Assembly: GCA_028724245.1 (NCBI GenBank)
Contig: JAQYDI010000031.1
Location: 1 to 64,000, forward strand
Direction: 5' to 3'
DNA from: Lachnospiraceae bacterium
GTDB taxonomy: Bacteria > Bacillota > Clostridia > Lachnospirales > Lachnospiraceae
DNA length: 64,000 bases
The notes below the pieces were generated by a model. That model saw nothing but the letters and a program-made list of their open reading frames with translations, searched no databases and had not been told where the DNA came from. Below are positions 23,434 to 31,402 of the stretch, piece after piece (within the stretch, counting starts at the first letter, position 1; every line of letters starts with the position of its first letter). The position numbers were made by a program, and so were the translations under genes.

Positions 23434-25932
23434 TCAGTCGTTCTCCCTTCCCCAGAAACGCTCTACCACATTTCCTACCGTGCGAACATTCACTTCCTGA
23501 TAATTGTCCCAGTCCATGGGAAACAGCCTGACATGATTCTCCAGAAGCATGCGGTTGTCCAGCAGAACGACCACACCTCTGTCCCCGGCTGTCCGGATGA
23601 CCCGGCCGGCTGCCTGAAACACCTTGTTGATCCCCGGAAATCGGTAGGCATAATCATACCCGCGTTTCCCCTGTTTTTCAAAATAATTTTTCAGCAGCTC
23701 CCCTTCCGTACTGATCTGCGCCAGCCCTGTTCCGACCACGAACGCGCCAATGAGCTGCTCTCCGGTCAGGTCAATGCCTTCTGAGAAAATACCGCCGATG
23801 ACACAAAATCCCACAAGAGAACGGTTTTCTCCTTCTTCTTCCTGTACTCCCGCAAACTCCTGCAGAAAGGCATCTCTGTCATTTTCCGACATGCCCTGTT
23901 CCTGCCGGATCAGGCGAAACGGTGCAGTTTCCCCATACCGTTCCTCAAAAATGGATACCACCTCCATCATGTACTGGTAGGATGGAAAAAAAACCAGATA
24001 ATTACCGGTACGGCGGGCTGTCACCTGAACGATATAATCGAGAATTCTTCCGTACTGCACCGGATTGCGCATGGTATAACGGCTGCTCACATCTTCCGCC
24101 ACCGCCAGCAGGCGGCGGGTGTTGTCAAAGGGAGAATCCACATAAACGGCATACGCTTGTTCATCCGTTGTCAGCAGTTCCCTGTAATAGTGCATGGGAA
24201 GCATGGTCGCAGAGAAAAACACCGTACTGATGCCCCGCTGGATACAGTTGTGCACATTCACCGCCGGGTTGGCGCAAAGCAGTTTTACCTGAAAATGTCC
24301 GCCCTCCACACTGCAGTAGGGCACGTAGCTGTCATCGAGGATCTCGCAGATGGCATTGAAATGACGCAGTTCAAAGAAGAAATCAAGCAGATCTTCATCG
24401 GCCTGATTCCTTGTTTCTTCCAGAAAACTGCTGATGCATTCCTGCGCACGCAGAGAATGATCATACAGATGGCTGATACCTTCCAGTACCATCACCTGAT
24501 CCGTCTCTTTTTTCAAAGAAAGCAGCTGCTTGTTCAGCGTTTTCAGCGCACGGGACGATCTGGCAGCCGCACGGAGAGCGTCCGGCGTATCCGTAAGGGG
24601 AACATCCGCAATTTCCTTCATCAGCTTTCCGGCCTTCAGCACATCTTCCTTCACCAGCGCCGCAGAAAACATTTCTCTGGCCCGATCAGGCAGATTATGT
24701 GCCTCATCCACCAGAAAAATATAGTCTCCCTGCACATTTTCCCCGAAAAAACGCCGCAGATATACGTTGGGATCAAACACATAATTATAATCGCAGATGA
24801 TTCCCTGAGACCACAGCGTCAGATCCAGATTAAATTCAAAGGGACACACCTGATAACGGTCTGCATAAACCGATACATTTTCCCGGTTCATGCACACCTC
24901 ATGGGACAGCATATCGTAAAGTGCCTCATTTACCCGGTCAAAATGCCCTTTCGCCCTTTCACATCTCTCCGGATTGCAGACGCAGTCCTCCATGGGACAG
25001 ATTTTTTCCTTTGCTGTAATGGTGACCGAATGGATCTTCAGCCCCCGGCTCCGCAGGATGTCAAATGCCTCCTGCGCCACGGTTCGCGTAATGGTTTTGG
25101 CTGTCAGATAAAATACCCTCTCCCCCAGCCCTTCTCCCATGGCCTTCAGCGCCGGAAAAAGCACGGACATGGTTTTGCCGATTCCCGTGGGGGCCTGAAT
25201 AAACAGCTCTGCCTTCTGTTCTATGCTGCGGTATACGGACACCGCCAGCTTACGCTGCCCCGGCCGGTAGGGAAAGGGAAATTCCATCCCCGAAAGACTT
25301 TCCCGCAGATCTTTTTTCATCACCTGTTCCAGCCTCGCCCACCGCTCATACTGCCCCATCAGCTCCTGAAACCATTTTTCCAGTTCCGCAAATGTATAGC
25401 AGTCATAGAAGCGGCGGATTTCTTCCGTTTCCAGATGACTGTAGGTCATCTGAACACCCATGGCACTCCGGTGGTTCTGCAGCGCATATATATACGCATA
25501 GCACATGGCCTGTGCTTTATGAACAGGCACCGGTTTCTTCAGCTTCCCCGGATCCCGGTAAATGCCCTTGATCTCATCAATTACATACAGCGTCTCCGAC
25601 TGAAAAAACACCGCATCTTCCGAATCCATTTCTTCCCGGTCAGGAACTTTTTTCAGAAAATGCGATGTTTTTTCGCTGAAAATGCCGTCTGCGCGCCCCT
25701 CGACCCGGATCCGGAAATCTTCCATTTCCACTTCCTGCTTTAAACTTACTTCACTCTCGTAGGTGCTGCCCATCTGCCGCTGGATTTTCCGGTGCAGCCG
25801 GCTGCCTGCCTCCATGGCCTGCTTTTCCTTCGCACCGGTCCTGCGGTTGTCGATGTCGCCGCTCCTGAAAATGAATTCCACCAGATTCCGCACAGAAATC
25901 CGTATCGTATCAGAGCTTCGCGTCGTGTTCAT
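23434..25932 (-). CDS. DinG/Rad3-type helicase with N-terminal nuclease-like domain
   Basis: The 832-residue protein joins two modules. Residues about 1-190 resemble the PD-(D/E)XK fold of Cas4/AddB: RVEGRADGIF, VIDEIKGIYRDP and HKAQAMCYAYIYAL (the latter similar to the Q-x-x-x-Y motif). The rest is a superfamily 2 helicase of the DinG/Rad3/XPD type: Walker A APTGIGKTMS near 250, four cysteines for an iron-sulphur cluster (C..C.C....C near 318-330), Walker B DEAH in FLVDEAHNLPD and motif VI QAAGRVIR near 790. It should unwind DNA with 5'-3' polarity in repair. The start codon abuts the hemB stop (TAAATG), so it is cotranscribed with haem genes without an obvious functional link. Confidence 0.9.
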   Translation of the reverse strand: MNTTRSSDTIRISVRNLVEFIFRSGDIDNRRTGAKEKQAMEAGSRLHRKIQRQMGSTYESEVSLKQEVEMEDFRIRVEGRADGIFSEKTSHFLKKVPDREEMDSEDAVFFQSETLYVIDEIKGIYRDPGKLKKPVPVHKAQAMCYAYIYALQNHRSAMGVQMTYSHLETEEIRRFYDCYTFAELEKWFQELMGQYERWARLEQVMKKDLRESLSGMEFPFPYRPGQRKLAVSVYRSIEQKAELFIQAPTGIGKTMSVLFPALKAMGEGLGERVFYLTAKTITRTVAQEAFDILRSRGLKIHSVTITAKEKICPMEDCVCNPERCERAKGHFDRVNEALYDMLSHEVCMNRENVSVYADRYQVCPFEFNLDLTLWSQGIICDYNYVFDPNVYLRRFFGENVQGDYIFLVDEAHNLPDRAREMFSAALVKEDVLKAGKLMKEIADVPLTDTPDALRAAARSSRALKTLNKQLLSLKKETDQVMVLEGISHLYDHSLRAQECISSFLEETRNQADEDLLDFFFELRHFNAICEILDDSYVPYCSVEGGHFQVKLLCANPAVNVHNCIQRGISTVFFSATMLPMHYYRELLTTDEQAYAVYVDSPFDNTRRLLAVAEDVSSRYTMRNPVQYGRILDYIVQVTARRTGNYLVFFPSYQYMMEVVSIFEERYGETAPFRLIRQEQGMSENDRDAFLQEFAGVQEEEGENRSLVGFCVIGGIFSEGIDLTGEQLIGAFVVGTGLAQISTEGELLKNYFEKQGKRGYDYAYRFPGINKVFQAAGRVIRTAGDRGVVVLLDNRMLLENHVRLFPMDWDNYQEVNVRTVGNVVERFWGREND

Positions 25933-26913
25933 TTATCCGATGATACCGCGGTCCATGCAGGATGCGATTTCTTCTGCATAATAGGTCAGCAGAATATCCG
26001 CACCGGCGCGGTACATGCTGATGGCTGTTTCGCTGATGATTCTTTCTTCATCCACATAGCCCAGCTTTGCTGCTGCCTTGATCATGGAGTATTCTCCGCT
26101 GACGCTGTAGGCGGCAATGGGAACGTCTGTCATATCCTTTACTTCGCGAACAATATCAAGATAGGATAAAGCAGGTTTTACCATAATGATATCTGCACCT
26201 TCATCCACATCCAGCATGGCTTCCTTCAGCGCCTCTCTGCGGTTATGGAAATCCATCTGATAAGATTTGCGGTCGCCGAAGGCAGGTGCAGAACCGGCTG
26301 CATCACGGAAGGGTCCATAAAATGCAGATGCGTATTTCACGGCGTAGGACATGATAGGTGTTTCCTGATATCCATTGGCATCCAGTGCTTCACGGATCGC
26401 CAGTACACGGCCGTCCATCATATCGGAAGGAGCCACCATATCAGCTCCGGCTGCCACATGGGATACGGCTGTACGTGCCAGCAGATCCAGTGTTCTGTCA
26501 TTGTCCACATAGTGATCCGGCGTCAGAAGACCGCAGTGTCCGTGATCGGTATACTCGCACATGCAGACATCTGTGATCAGATACATATCAGGATACTGTT
26601 TTCTTGCCTCACGAAGTGCCTTCTGTACAATACCATTTTCATCGTATGCCTGACTGCCGCAGCTGTCCTTATGGTCCGGGAGACCGAAAAACATAACCGC
26701 ATTCACGCCTGCCTTCTGCAGATCCTCCAGTTTCCGTCCCATGGTATCCACACTGTAGCGGAACTGACCCGGCATGGTGTCGATTTCCTCCACGATTCCC
26801 TGACCTTCTTTTACAAACATGGGATAAATTAAAGAAGATTTGTCCACTCTTGTTTCTCTGACCATACGGCGCAGCGTATCGCCTTTTCTCAATCTTCTGG
26901 GTCTGATTAACAT
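25933..26913 (-). CDS. hemB: Porphobilinogen synthase (delta-aminolaevulinate dehydratase)
   Basis: The 326-residue enzyme is full length. It shows the Schiff-base lysine segment MVKPALSYLDIV near 247, the zinc-site cysteines in DVCMCEYTDHGHCG near 120-133, and the second lysine region YAVKYASAFYGPFRDA near 195-210. It condenses two 5-aminolaevulinate molecules to porphobilinogen. The zinc-type cysteine triad is intact. It lies in the order hemC-cobA/hemD-hemB, with a GC-rich hairpin (26939-26965) in front of it that may process or moderate the message. Confidence 0.97.
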   Translation of the reverse strand: MLIRPRRLRKGDTLRRMVRETRVDKSSLIYPMFVKEGQGIVEEIDTMPGQFRYSVDTMGRKLEDLQKAGVNAVMFFGLPDHKDSCGSQAYDENGIVQKALREARKQYPDMYLITDVCMCEYTDHGHCGLLTPDHYVDNDRTLDLLARTAVSHVAAGADMVAPSDMMDGRVLAIREALDANGYQETPIMSYAVKYASAFYGPFRDAAGSAPAFGDRKSYQMDFHNRREALKEAMLDVDEGADIIMVKPALSYLDIVREVKDMTDVPIAAYSVSGEYSMIKAAAKLGYVDEERIISETAISMYRAGADILLTYYAEEIASCMDRGIIG

Positions 26914-26938
26914 GTTATCTACCTCTTTTCTATAAACT

Positions 26939-26965
26939 TCCGGCAGCCTTTTTTCAGCTGCCGGA
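26939..26965. other. Intergenic hairpin between cobA/hemD and hemB
   Basis: TCCGGCAGC (26939-26947) pairs perfectly with GCTGCCGGA (26957-26965) over a nine-base loop. No T-run follows on either strand, so it is more likely an mRNA-processing or stabilising structure than a terminator. Confidence 0.55.
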
Positions 26966-27011
26966 TCAATGTCTTTCTCTGTTTCTGAATCAGCTTCTTT
27001 CTACTTCTGAA

Positions 27012-28550
27012 TCAGTTCCTGACTGCAGCTTCCTGCCCTTTCTTTTTCTCTGTAAACAGTTCTTCTGTCAGCTGTGCCACCGATGCGATGGACGCAACCC
27101 TGGAAATATGTGTTTTCATGCCAAGCTTTTCCGCTTCTGCTGCTGTCTGTTTTCCAATACACACGGCTTCCACCATGCTGTAATCCAGACCGGGCGTTGC
27201 CGCTGCAAAGCCACGTACGGTGGAAGCACTTGTAAATATGGCGTAATCCATATTGCCGGATGCAAATTCCTTCTTCTCATCGATCAGGTGAGATTCCACC
27301 AGAACCGTTTCATAGGTGGGAATGTCATCGATCACCAGATTTCCTGCCTTCTCCAGTTCCTGAATCAGTTCCTGACTGCCGATTCTCGCTCTGGGAATCA
27401 GAATATGTTCACCGCCCCGACAGACTGCCGCCAGTTCCCGTCCGAGGGATTCTCCATCGTAAACAGAAGGCATCAGATCAACAAACATGCCGTGATTTTC
27501 TACTTCTGCTTTTGTTCCTTTTCCGATGACAGCAATCTTCATGCCTGCCATTCTGCGCACATCAACCCCTGCCTTTTTCAGGGCTTCAAAAAAGATCCTC
27601 ACACCGATCTGGCTGGTAAAAACAAGCCACTGATATTTTTCAATGGATGCCATCGCCTGTTTAAGCGGTGCATTGTCGGTGATCGCCTCTGTCTGAATTG
27701 CAGGGAGTTCCACCACCTCCGCACCTTTTTCCCGAAGCTGGTCTGCCATACGGGAAGCCAGTTCTTTCGGCCGCGTTACCAGCACACGGCAGCCCTGCAG
27801 CGGCAGTTTTTCATACCATGCAAACTGATCTGCCACGGTACAGACTTTTCCAACAATAATAATAGCCGGAGTTTCGATTTTTGCCGCATCCGATGCAGCT
27901 TTTAAGGTACCCACAGTGGCAACGACCCGCTTCTGGCGTGCAGAAGTTCCTTTCTGCAGAACAGCAGCCGGCATATCCGGAGACATCCCCGCCTGCATCA
28001 GATTTCTGCAGATATCTTCCATGGCCGTAATTCCCATCAGGAATACCAGAGTACCCTGCGTGCGTACAAGTGCTTCGAAATCAATGTTGTATTCATTGCC
28101 CTTTTTCTTATGACCTGTGATGATATGCAGGGAAGAACAGAAATCACGGTGTGTAACCGGAATCCCGTTGTAGGCCGGTACGGAAATAGCCGAGGTAACC
28201 CCCGGTACGATCTCAAACGGTATATCATGTTCGGCCAGAAGCTCCAGTTCTTCGCCTCCGCGCCCAAACAGGAAAGGATCCCCGCCTTTTAAACGGACCA
28301 CTCTTTTTCCTTCCAGTGCTTTATCCAGCAGCACCTGATTGATCAGTTCCTGTTTCATGGTATGATGTCCGGCACGTTTCCCCACATCGATCAACTCCGC
28401 ATCCTTAGGTACCATGGCAAGCACACCATGACCTACCAGTGCATCATAAACCACTACTTCTGCCTGCTCCAGAACCTGTTTTCCTTTTAATGTAAATAAT
28501 CCCACATCCGAGGGACCGGCTCCTACCAGCCAGACTTTTCCTTTATTCAT
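27012..28550 (-). CDS. cobA/hemD: Uroporphyrinogen-III methyltransferase/synthase fusion (CobA-HemD)
   Basis: The 512-residue chain has an N-terminal SAM-dependent uroporphyrinogen-III C-methyltransferase (about 1-245): WLVGAGPSDVGLFTLKG, RLKGGDPFLFGRGGEE near 85, and PAIIIVGKVC near 235. The uroporphyrinogen-III synthase domain follows (about 250-500): GCRVLVTRPKELASRMA, VFTSQIGVRIFFEAL and FTSASTVRGF. One protein therefore closes the ring and makes precorrin-2. This fused arrangement is common in clostridia. It commits the pathway to sirohaem or cobalamin, not protohaem. It lies downstream of hemC, separated by a 19-bp tandem repeat. Confidence 0.95.
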   Translation of the reverse strand: MNKGKVWLVGAGPSDVGLFTLKGKQVLEQAEVVVYDALVGHGVLAMVPKDAELIDVGKRAGHHTMKQELINQVLLDKALEGKRVVRLKGGDPFLFGRGGEELELLAEHDIPFEIVPGVTSAISVPAYNGIPVTHRDFCSSLHIITGHKKKGNEYNIDFEALVRTQGTLVFLMGITAMEDICRNLMQAGMSPDMPAAVLQKGTSARQKRVVATVGTLKAASDAAKIETPAIIIVGKVCTVADQFAWYEKLPLQGCRVLVTRPKELASRMADQLREKGAEVVELPAIQTEAITDNAPLKQAMASIEKYQWLVFTSQIGVRIFFEALKKAGVDVRRMAGMKIAVIGKGTKAEVENHGMFVDLMPSVYDGESLGRELAAVCRGGEHILIPRARIGSQELIQELEKAGNLVIDDIPTYETVLVESHLIDEKKEFASGNMDYAIFTSASTVRGFAAATPGLDYSMVEAVCIGKQTAAEAEKLGMKTHISRVASIASVAQLTEELFTEKKKGQEAAVRN

Positions 28551-28584
28551 ATCTCTGTATTCCTTTCCTTTTAACTGATGCTGT

Positions 28585-28641
28585 CTATCCAGCCGATACT
28601 GTTCTATCCAGCCGGTATTGTCCTATCCAGCCGATATTGTC
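28585..28641. repeat. Tandem 19-bp repeat between hemC and cobA/hemD
   Basis: Three back-to-back 19-base units of the form CTATCCAGCCGATATTGTC (28585-28603, 28604-28622, 28623-28641) differ from each other at a few positions. A degenerate fourth unit runs into the hemC stop codon, and the last hemC codons resemble the repeat (CATATCGG). Copy number could vary between strains and alter spacing to the next gene. Confidence 0.75.
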
Positions 28642-28644
28642 CAA

Positions 28645-29547
28645 TTAACCGATATGCTTCCGTTCATATTCTTCACGCAGCTGTGCAGCCAGCTCCCGTC
28701 CCAGTTCAGACGCACTTTTTTTATCTGCCGGTCCGGTTATGCTTCCGATCAGATGTCCTCCGTCTTTTTCATCATAATACAGCCCTTTAAGATAAATCGT
28801 ACCGTTTTGAATCCGCGCATGAGCTGCCACCGGCGATGTACAGCCTCCGTTCAGTTCTTTTACAAAAGCCCGCTCTGCCAGAGCCGCCATCTCGCCCTCC
28901 GGATCATTATAGCCATTCAGAAAATCATATTCCATATCCGCGCGACCCTGAACCGCCAGGATTCCCTGTCCTGCTGCCGGTATCATTTCTTCCGGATCAA
29001 AATATCTGCTGATCCGATGTTCCAGCCCAAGCCGTTTCACACCTGCTGCGGCCAGAATCAGAGCGGAATACTGACCGCTGTCCAGCTTTGCCAGCCGTGT
29101 GATCACATTACCGCGTACATTGGCAAACTCCGCCTGAGGATACAGTTTTTTGAACTGCAGCATCCGTCTGAGACTGGAGCATCCCACAGGCCGTGAAAAA
29201 TCAATTTCTGTACTTCCTTCAGGAAGTACCAGTACATCCCTTGGATCCTCTCTTCTGGAAAATGCAATCAGCGGAAGATCCTCAGATATCTCCATGGGCA
29301 TATCCTTCAGACTGTGTACGGACAGACAGGTTCTCCCATCCATCAGCGCCTTGTCCAGTTCTTTTACAAAAAGCCCTTTTCCTCCCACTTTATCAAGACT
29401 CCGGTCAAGAATAATATCGCCGGTTGTTTTCATGGTCACCAGTTTTGCTTCCACATCACGATTGTGGCTGTTGATATATTCTTTTACCATTTCAGACTGA
29501 ACAACCGCCAGTTTGCTCTCACGGCTGCCAATATTAACAATTTTCAT
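28645..29547 (-). CDS. hemC: Hydroxymethylbilane synthase (porphobilinogen deaminase)
   Basis: The 300-residue enzyme begins VNIGSRESKLAVVQSE and has the substrate-binding DMPMEISEDLP, REDPRDVL and VGCSSLRR segments, plus the dipyrromethane-attachment cysteine in ELNGGCTSPVAAHA near 240. It polymerises four porphobilinogens to hydroxymethylbilane. It is the first gene of the hemC-cobA/hemD-hemB-helicase unit, with a consensus promoter at 29588-29615. The C-terminus is embedded in the start of a tandem repeat. Confidence 0.96.
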   Translation of the reverse strand: MKIVNIGSRESKLAVVQSEMVKEYINSHNRDVEAKLVTMKTTGDIILDRSLDKVGGKGLFVKELDKALMDGRTCLSVHSLKDMPMEISEDLPLIAFSRREDPRDVLVLPEGSTEIDFSRPVGCSSLRRMLQFKKLYPQAEFANVRGNVITRLAKLDSGQYSALILAAAGVKRLGLEHRISRYFDPEEMIPAAGQGILAVQGRADMEYDFLNGYNDPEGEMAALAERAFVKELNGGCTSPVAAHARIQNGTIYLKGLYYDEKDGGHLIGSITGPADKKSASELGRELAAQLREEYERKHIG

Positions 29548-29587
29548 TCATAGTTCCTCGTTCCATTATTCCTAAAATGCATAATAT

Positions 29588-29615
29588 ATTGTAACATAGA
29601 AACATGTTCTGTCAA
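29588..29615 (-). promoter_or_regulatory. hemC promoter (divergent with cbiK)
   Basis: TTGACA (29610-29615) and TACAAT (29588-29593) are 16 bases apart on the minus strand. The -10 neighbourhood ATGTTACAAT is the same ten bases as in the opposing cbiK promoter, so the pair look like matched divergent promoters. Confidence 0.75.
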
Positions 29616-29622
29616 ATAGATT

Positions 29623-29651
29623 TTGACACCATTGCAAAAGAATGTTACAAT
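29623..29651 (+). promoter_or_regulatory. cbiK promoter (divergent with hemC)
   Basis: TTGACA (29623-29628) and TACAAT (29646-29651) are exactly 17 bases apart on the plus strand. The two divergent promoters lie within 64 bases, allowing joint control of the two branches. Confidence 0.8.
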
Positions 29652-29681
29652 TTTATTAGTTTAATTCAGGAGGATTTACCA

Positions 29682-30470
29682 ATGAGCGATAGAAAAAAAG
29701 CCATTCTGGTTGTCAGTTTTGGTACCAGCATCAATGAAGCACGCGAAAAAACCATTGACAAAATCGAAGACGATTTTCGTCAGGCATTCCCTGATTACAC
29801 CATATATCGAGCATGGACAAGTAAAATGATCATCCGCAAGATTCTGAAGCGTGATGGCATCCGTATCATGACTGTAACTGATGCAGTAGAACAGATGATT
29901 GCAGACGGAATTCAGGAGCTGATCGTTCAGCCCACTCATATCCTGAACGGTATTGAGAATGATATCATGATTTCGGAAGTGAACTCTTTCGCAGAGCATT
30001 TTGATTCCATTCGATTCGGGAATCCGCTTTTATCATCCACCAATGACAATCTGGCCGTGATTGCTGCCATCAAGAACGAATATCCGGATATTCCCGACAA
30101 TGAAGCGCTTGTTTTCATGGGCCATGGCACGGTACATTTTACCAACACCGTGTATGCCGCTCTTGATTTTACACTGAAGGATTACTGGCACAGCAACATT
30201 TTTATGGGAACGGTGGAAGCCTATCCTTCCATTGACACCTTGGTCAAGCTGGTCAAAGCCCTTTCTCCTGCCAGAGTCCATCTGGCGCCTTTCATGATCG
30301 TTGCCGGCGATCATGCCATTAATGACATGGCCGGTGATGAAGAAGACTCCTGGAAAAATATCTTCCAGCGTGAAGGCTATGAGGTGGTATGCCATCTGAA
30401 AGGAATCGGTGAATATCCTTCCATCCGTAATATTTTCATTAATCATGCGCGGGAAGCCATGGAAACGTGA
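29682..30470 (+). CDS. cbiK: Sirohydrochlorin cobaltochelatase CbiK
   Basis: The 262-residue protein is of the anaerobic class II cobaltochelatase type: KKAILVVSFGTSINEARE at the start, RAWTSKMIIRKIL, VQPTHILNGIE, the metal-ligand histidine in VFMGHGTVHFTNTVY near 145, and GTVEAYPS near 180 followed by VAGDHAINDMAG near 210. It inserts cobalt into sirohydrochlorin on the anaerobic route to cobalamin. I choose the ATG at 29682, which has AGGAGG nine bases upstream. It reads away from hemC. The gene fits with cobA/hemD and the precorrin-2 dehydrogenase in this window, which make its substrate. Iron insertion for sirohaem by the same enzyme is possible. Confidence 0.93.
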   Translation: MSDRKKAILVVSFGTSINEAREKTIDKIEDDFRQAFPDYTIYRAWTSKMIIRKILKRDGIRIMTVTDAVEQMIADGIQELIVQPTHILNGIENDIMISEVNSFAEHFDSIRFGNPLLSSTNDNLAVIAAIKNEYPDIPDNEALVFMGHGTVHFTNTVYAALDFTLKDYWHSNIFMGTVEAYPSIDTLVKLVKALSPARVHLAPFMIVAGDHAINDMAGDEEDSWKNIFQREGYEVVCHLKGIGEYPSIRNIFINHAREAMET

Positions 30471-30514
30471 TTTTATTTTCTGCCGTTTCTGAACCGGTAT
30501 TACATGATAAGCAA

Positions 30515-30583
30515 AAGCCCATATCCTGAAGAAATCAATGCTGTAGTCCTGTCAGCATATGGATTTCTATGGGATATGGGCTT
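30515..30583. terminator. Long three-part hairpin, bidirectional terminator
   Basis: AAGCCCATATCC (30515-30526) pairs with GGATATGGGCTT (30572-30583). Inside it, GAAATC/GATTTC and ATGCTG/CAGCAT extend the stem, broken by small internal loops, and T residues follow on both strands. It ends cbiK and the converging C_GCAxxG_C_C gene. The stem is longer than a usual terminator. Confidence 0.7.
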
Positions 30584-30668
30584 TTTTCATCTGTGTCTGC
30601 ATCAAACATTTCTCCGGGATTCCAGCCGGACACTGCATCAGGAATCTCAGGCAACGATTCCTGTGTTT

Positions 30669-31124
30669 CTAGTCAATAAACTGCTTCTCCAGTATTCGTG
30701 CAGCATCCGCCAGATATTCCAGACACGGTTTTTTCTTATAGTAGCGTCCGCCGCGTTCCTGAACTTTGGTCATGACTTCATTTCCTTCCAGCGAAGTCAG
30801 CTCACTGCAGTAAATGCTGCCGTTTTCCTTCTTAAATTCATTCATCAGATAGCGGACCATCTCGTAATTTTCCTGCTTTGCTTCAATATTTTTGGGATCT
30901 GTATTGCCGGTTTCCAATCCTGCAATCATTGCCATGGCACAAACTGCACCACATACTTCTTTCATCCTGCCCATACCACCACCAAATGAGCACGAAATCT
31001 TTAATGCCAGGTCCTTGTCAATCCCATATCTGTCACAATATGCAAGAAGGACTGCCTGACAGCAATTGTAACCTTGTCTGAAATTATCCTTTGTCCTTTC
31101 AACATAATTTTCTTTTTTTAACAT
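30669..31124 (-). CDS. C_GCAxxG_C_C family protein
   Basis: The 151-residue product carries the motif that names the family, here NCCQAVLLAYCDRYGI followed by GGMGRMKEVCGAVCAM and a C-terminal Cys in SIYCSELT and PCLEYLADAA. The spaced cysteines suggest a metal or redox site, and the family is known as a putative redox-active or membrane-associated protein whose function is undefined. It is full length and stands alone, convergent with cbiK at a shared hairpin. A weak promoter (TTGATT...TATTAA, 16-base spacing) is visible near 31250-31280. Confidence 0.85.
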   Translation of the reverse strand: MLKKENYVERTKDNFRQGYNCCQAVLLAYCDRYGIDKDLALKISCSFGGGMGRMKEVCGAVCAMAMIAGLETGNTDPKNIEAKQENYEMVRYLMNEFKKENGSIYCSELTSLEGNEVMTKVQERGGRYYKKKPCLEYLADAARILEKQFID

Positions 31125-31310
31125 CAGCGTTTCAAGATCCTTTCAGTATACTACCAGTTCCATAATTGACCGGCGCACTAAAATTCAGAGACCCGGACAG
31201 AGTCCTCAGTTCATAAACCTTAATGCTGACCTCCGGTTTGTTCTTCCTGACTTAATATATCTTACACTAAATCAATCAAAATATAAAGTAGTTATTTGTA
31301 AAAAAATTAC

Positions 31311-31360
31311 GAAAAAACAAAAAAGATGCAGAAGGAAACGATTTTGAATCCCTCTGCACC
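31311..31360 (-). terminator. Terminator of the pyruvate oxidoreductase gene
   Basis: GGTGCAGAGGGA (31349-31360, minus sense) pairs with TCCTTCTGCATC (31325-31336), allowing G-U pairs, and is followed by TTTTTTG and more T residues. Confidence 0.85.
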
Positions 31361-31402
31361 TTCGTCAGCTATATTTTATACGTATGATACAATCTTTTCA
31401 GA

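Noticed and set aside
23423-23452. GGGAAGGGAG/CTCCCTTCCC hairpin between DUF2284 and the helicase as a terminator
   Set aside because: The stem is good but overlaps the helicase coding end and has no T-run on either strand.
24157-25743. 528-codon open frame on the plus strand inside the helicase gene
   Set aside because: It is the antisense shadow of a clear helicase; composition (His, Phe, Arg, Pro-rich) matches reverse-strand reading, and it has no family features.
28585-28641. Repeat array as a CRISPR
   Set aside because: Units are contiguous 19-mers without spacers, and there are no cas genes nearby.
31140-31300. Possible riboswitch or small RNA in front of the C_GCAxxG_C_C gene
   Set aside because: I see only weak, unmatched stems and no conserved core of a known riboswitch.
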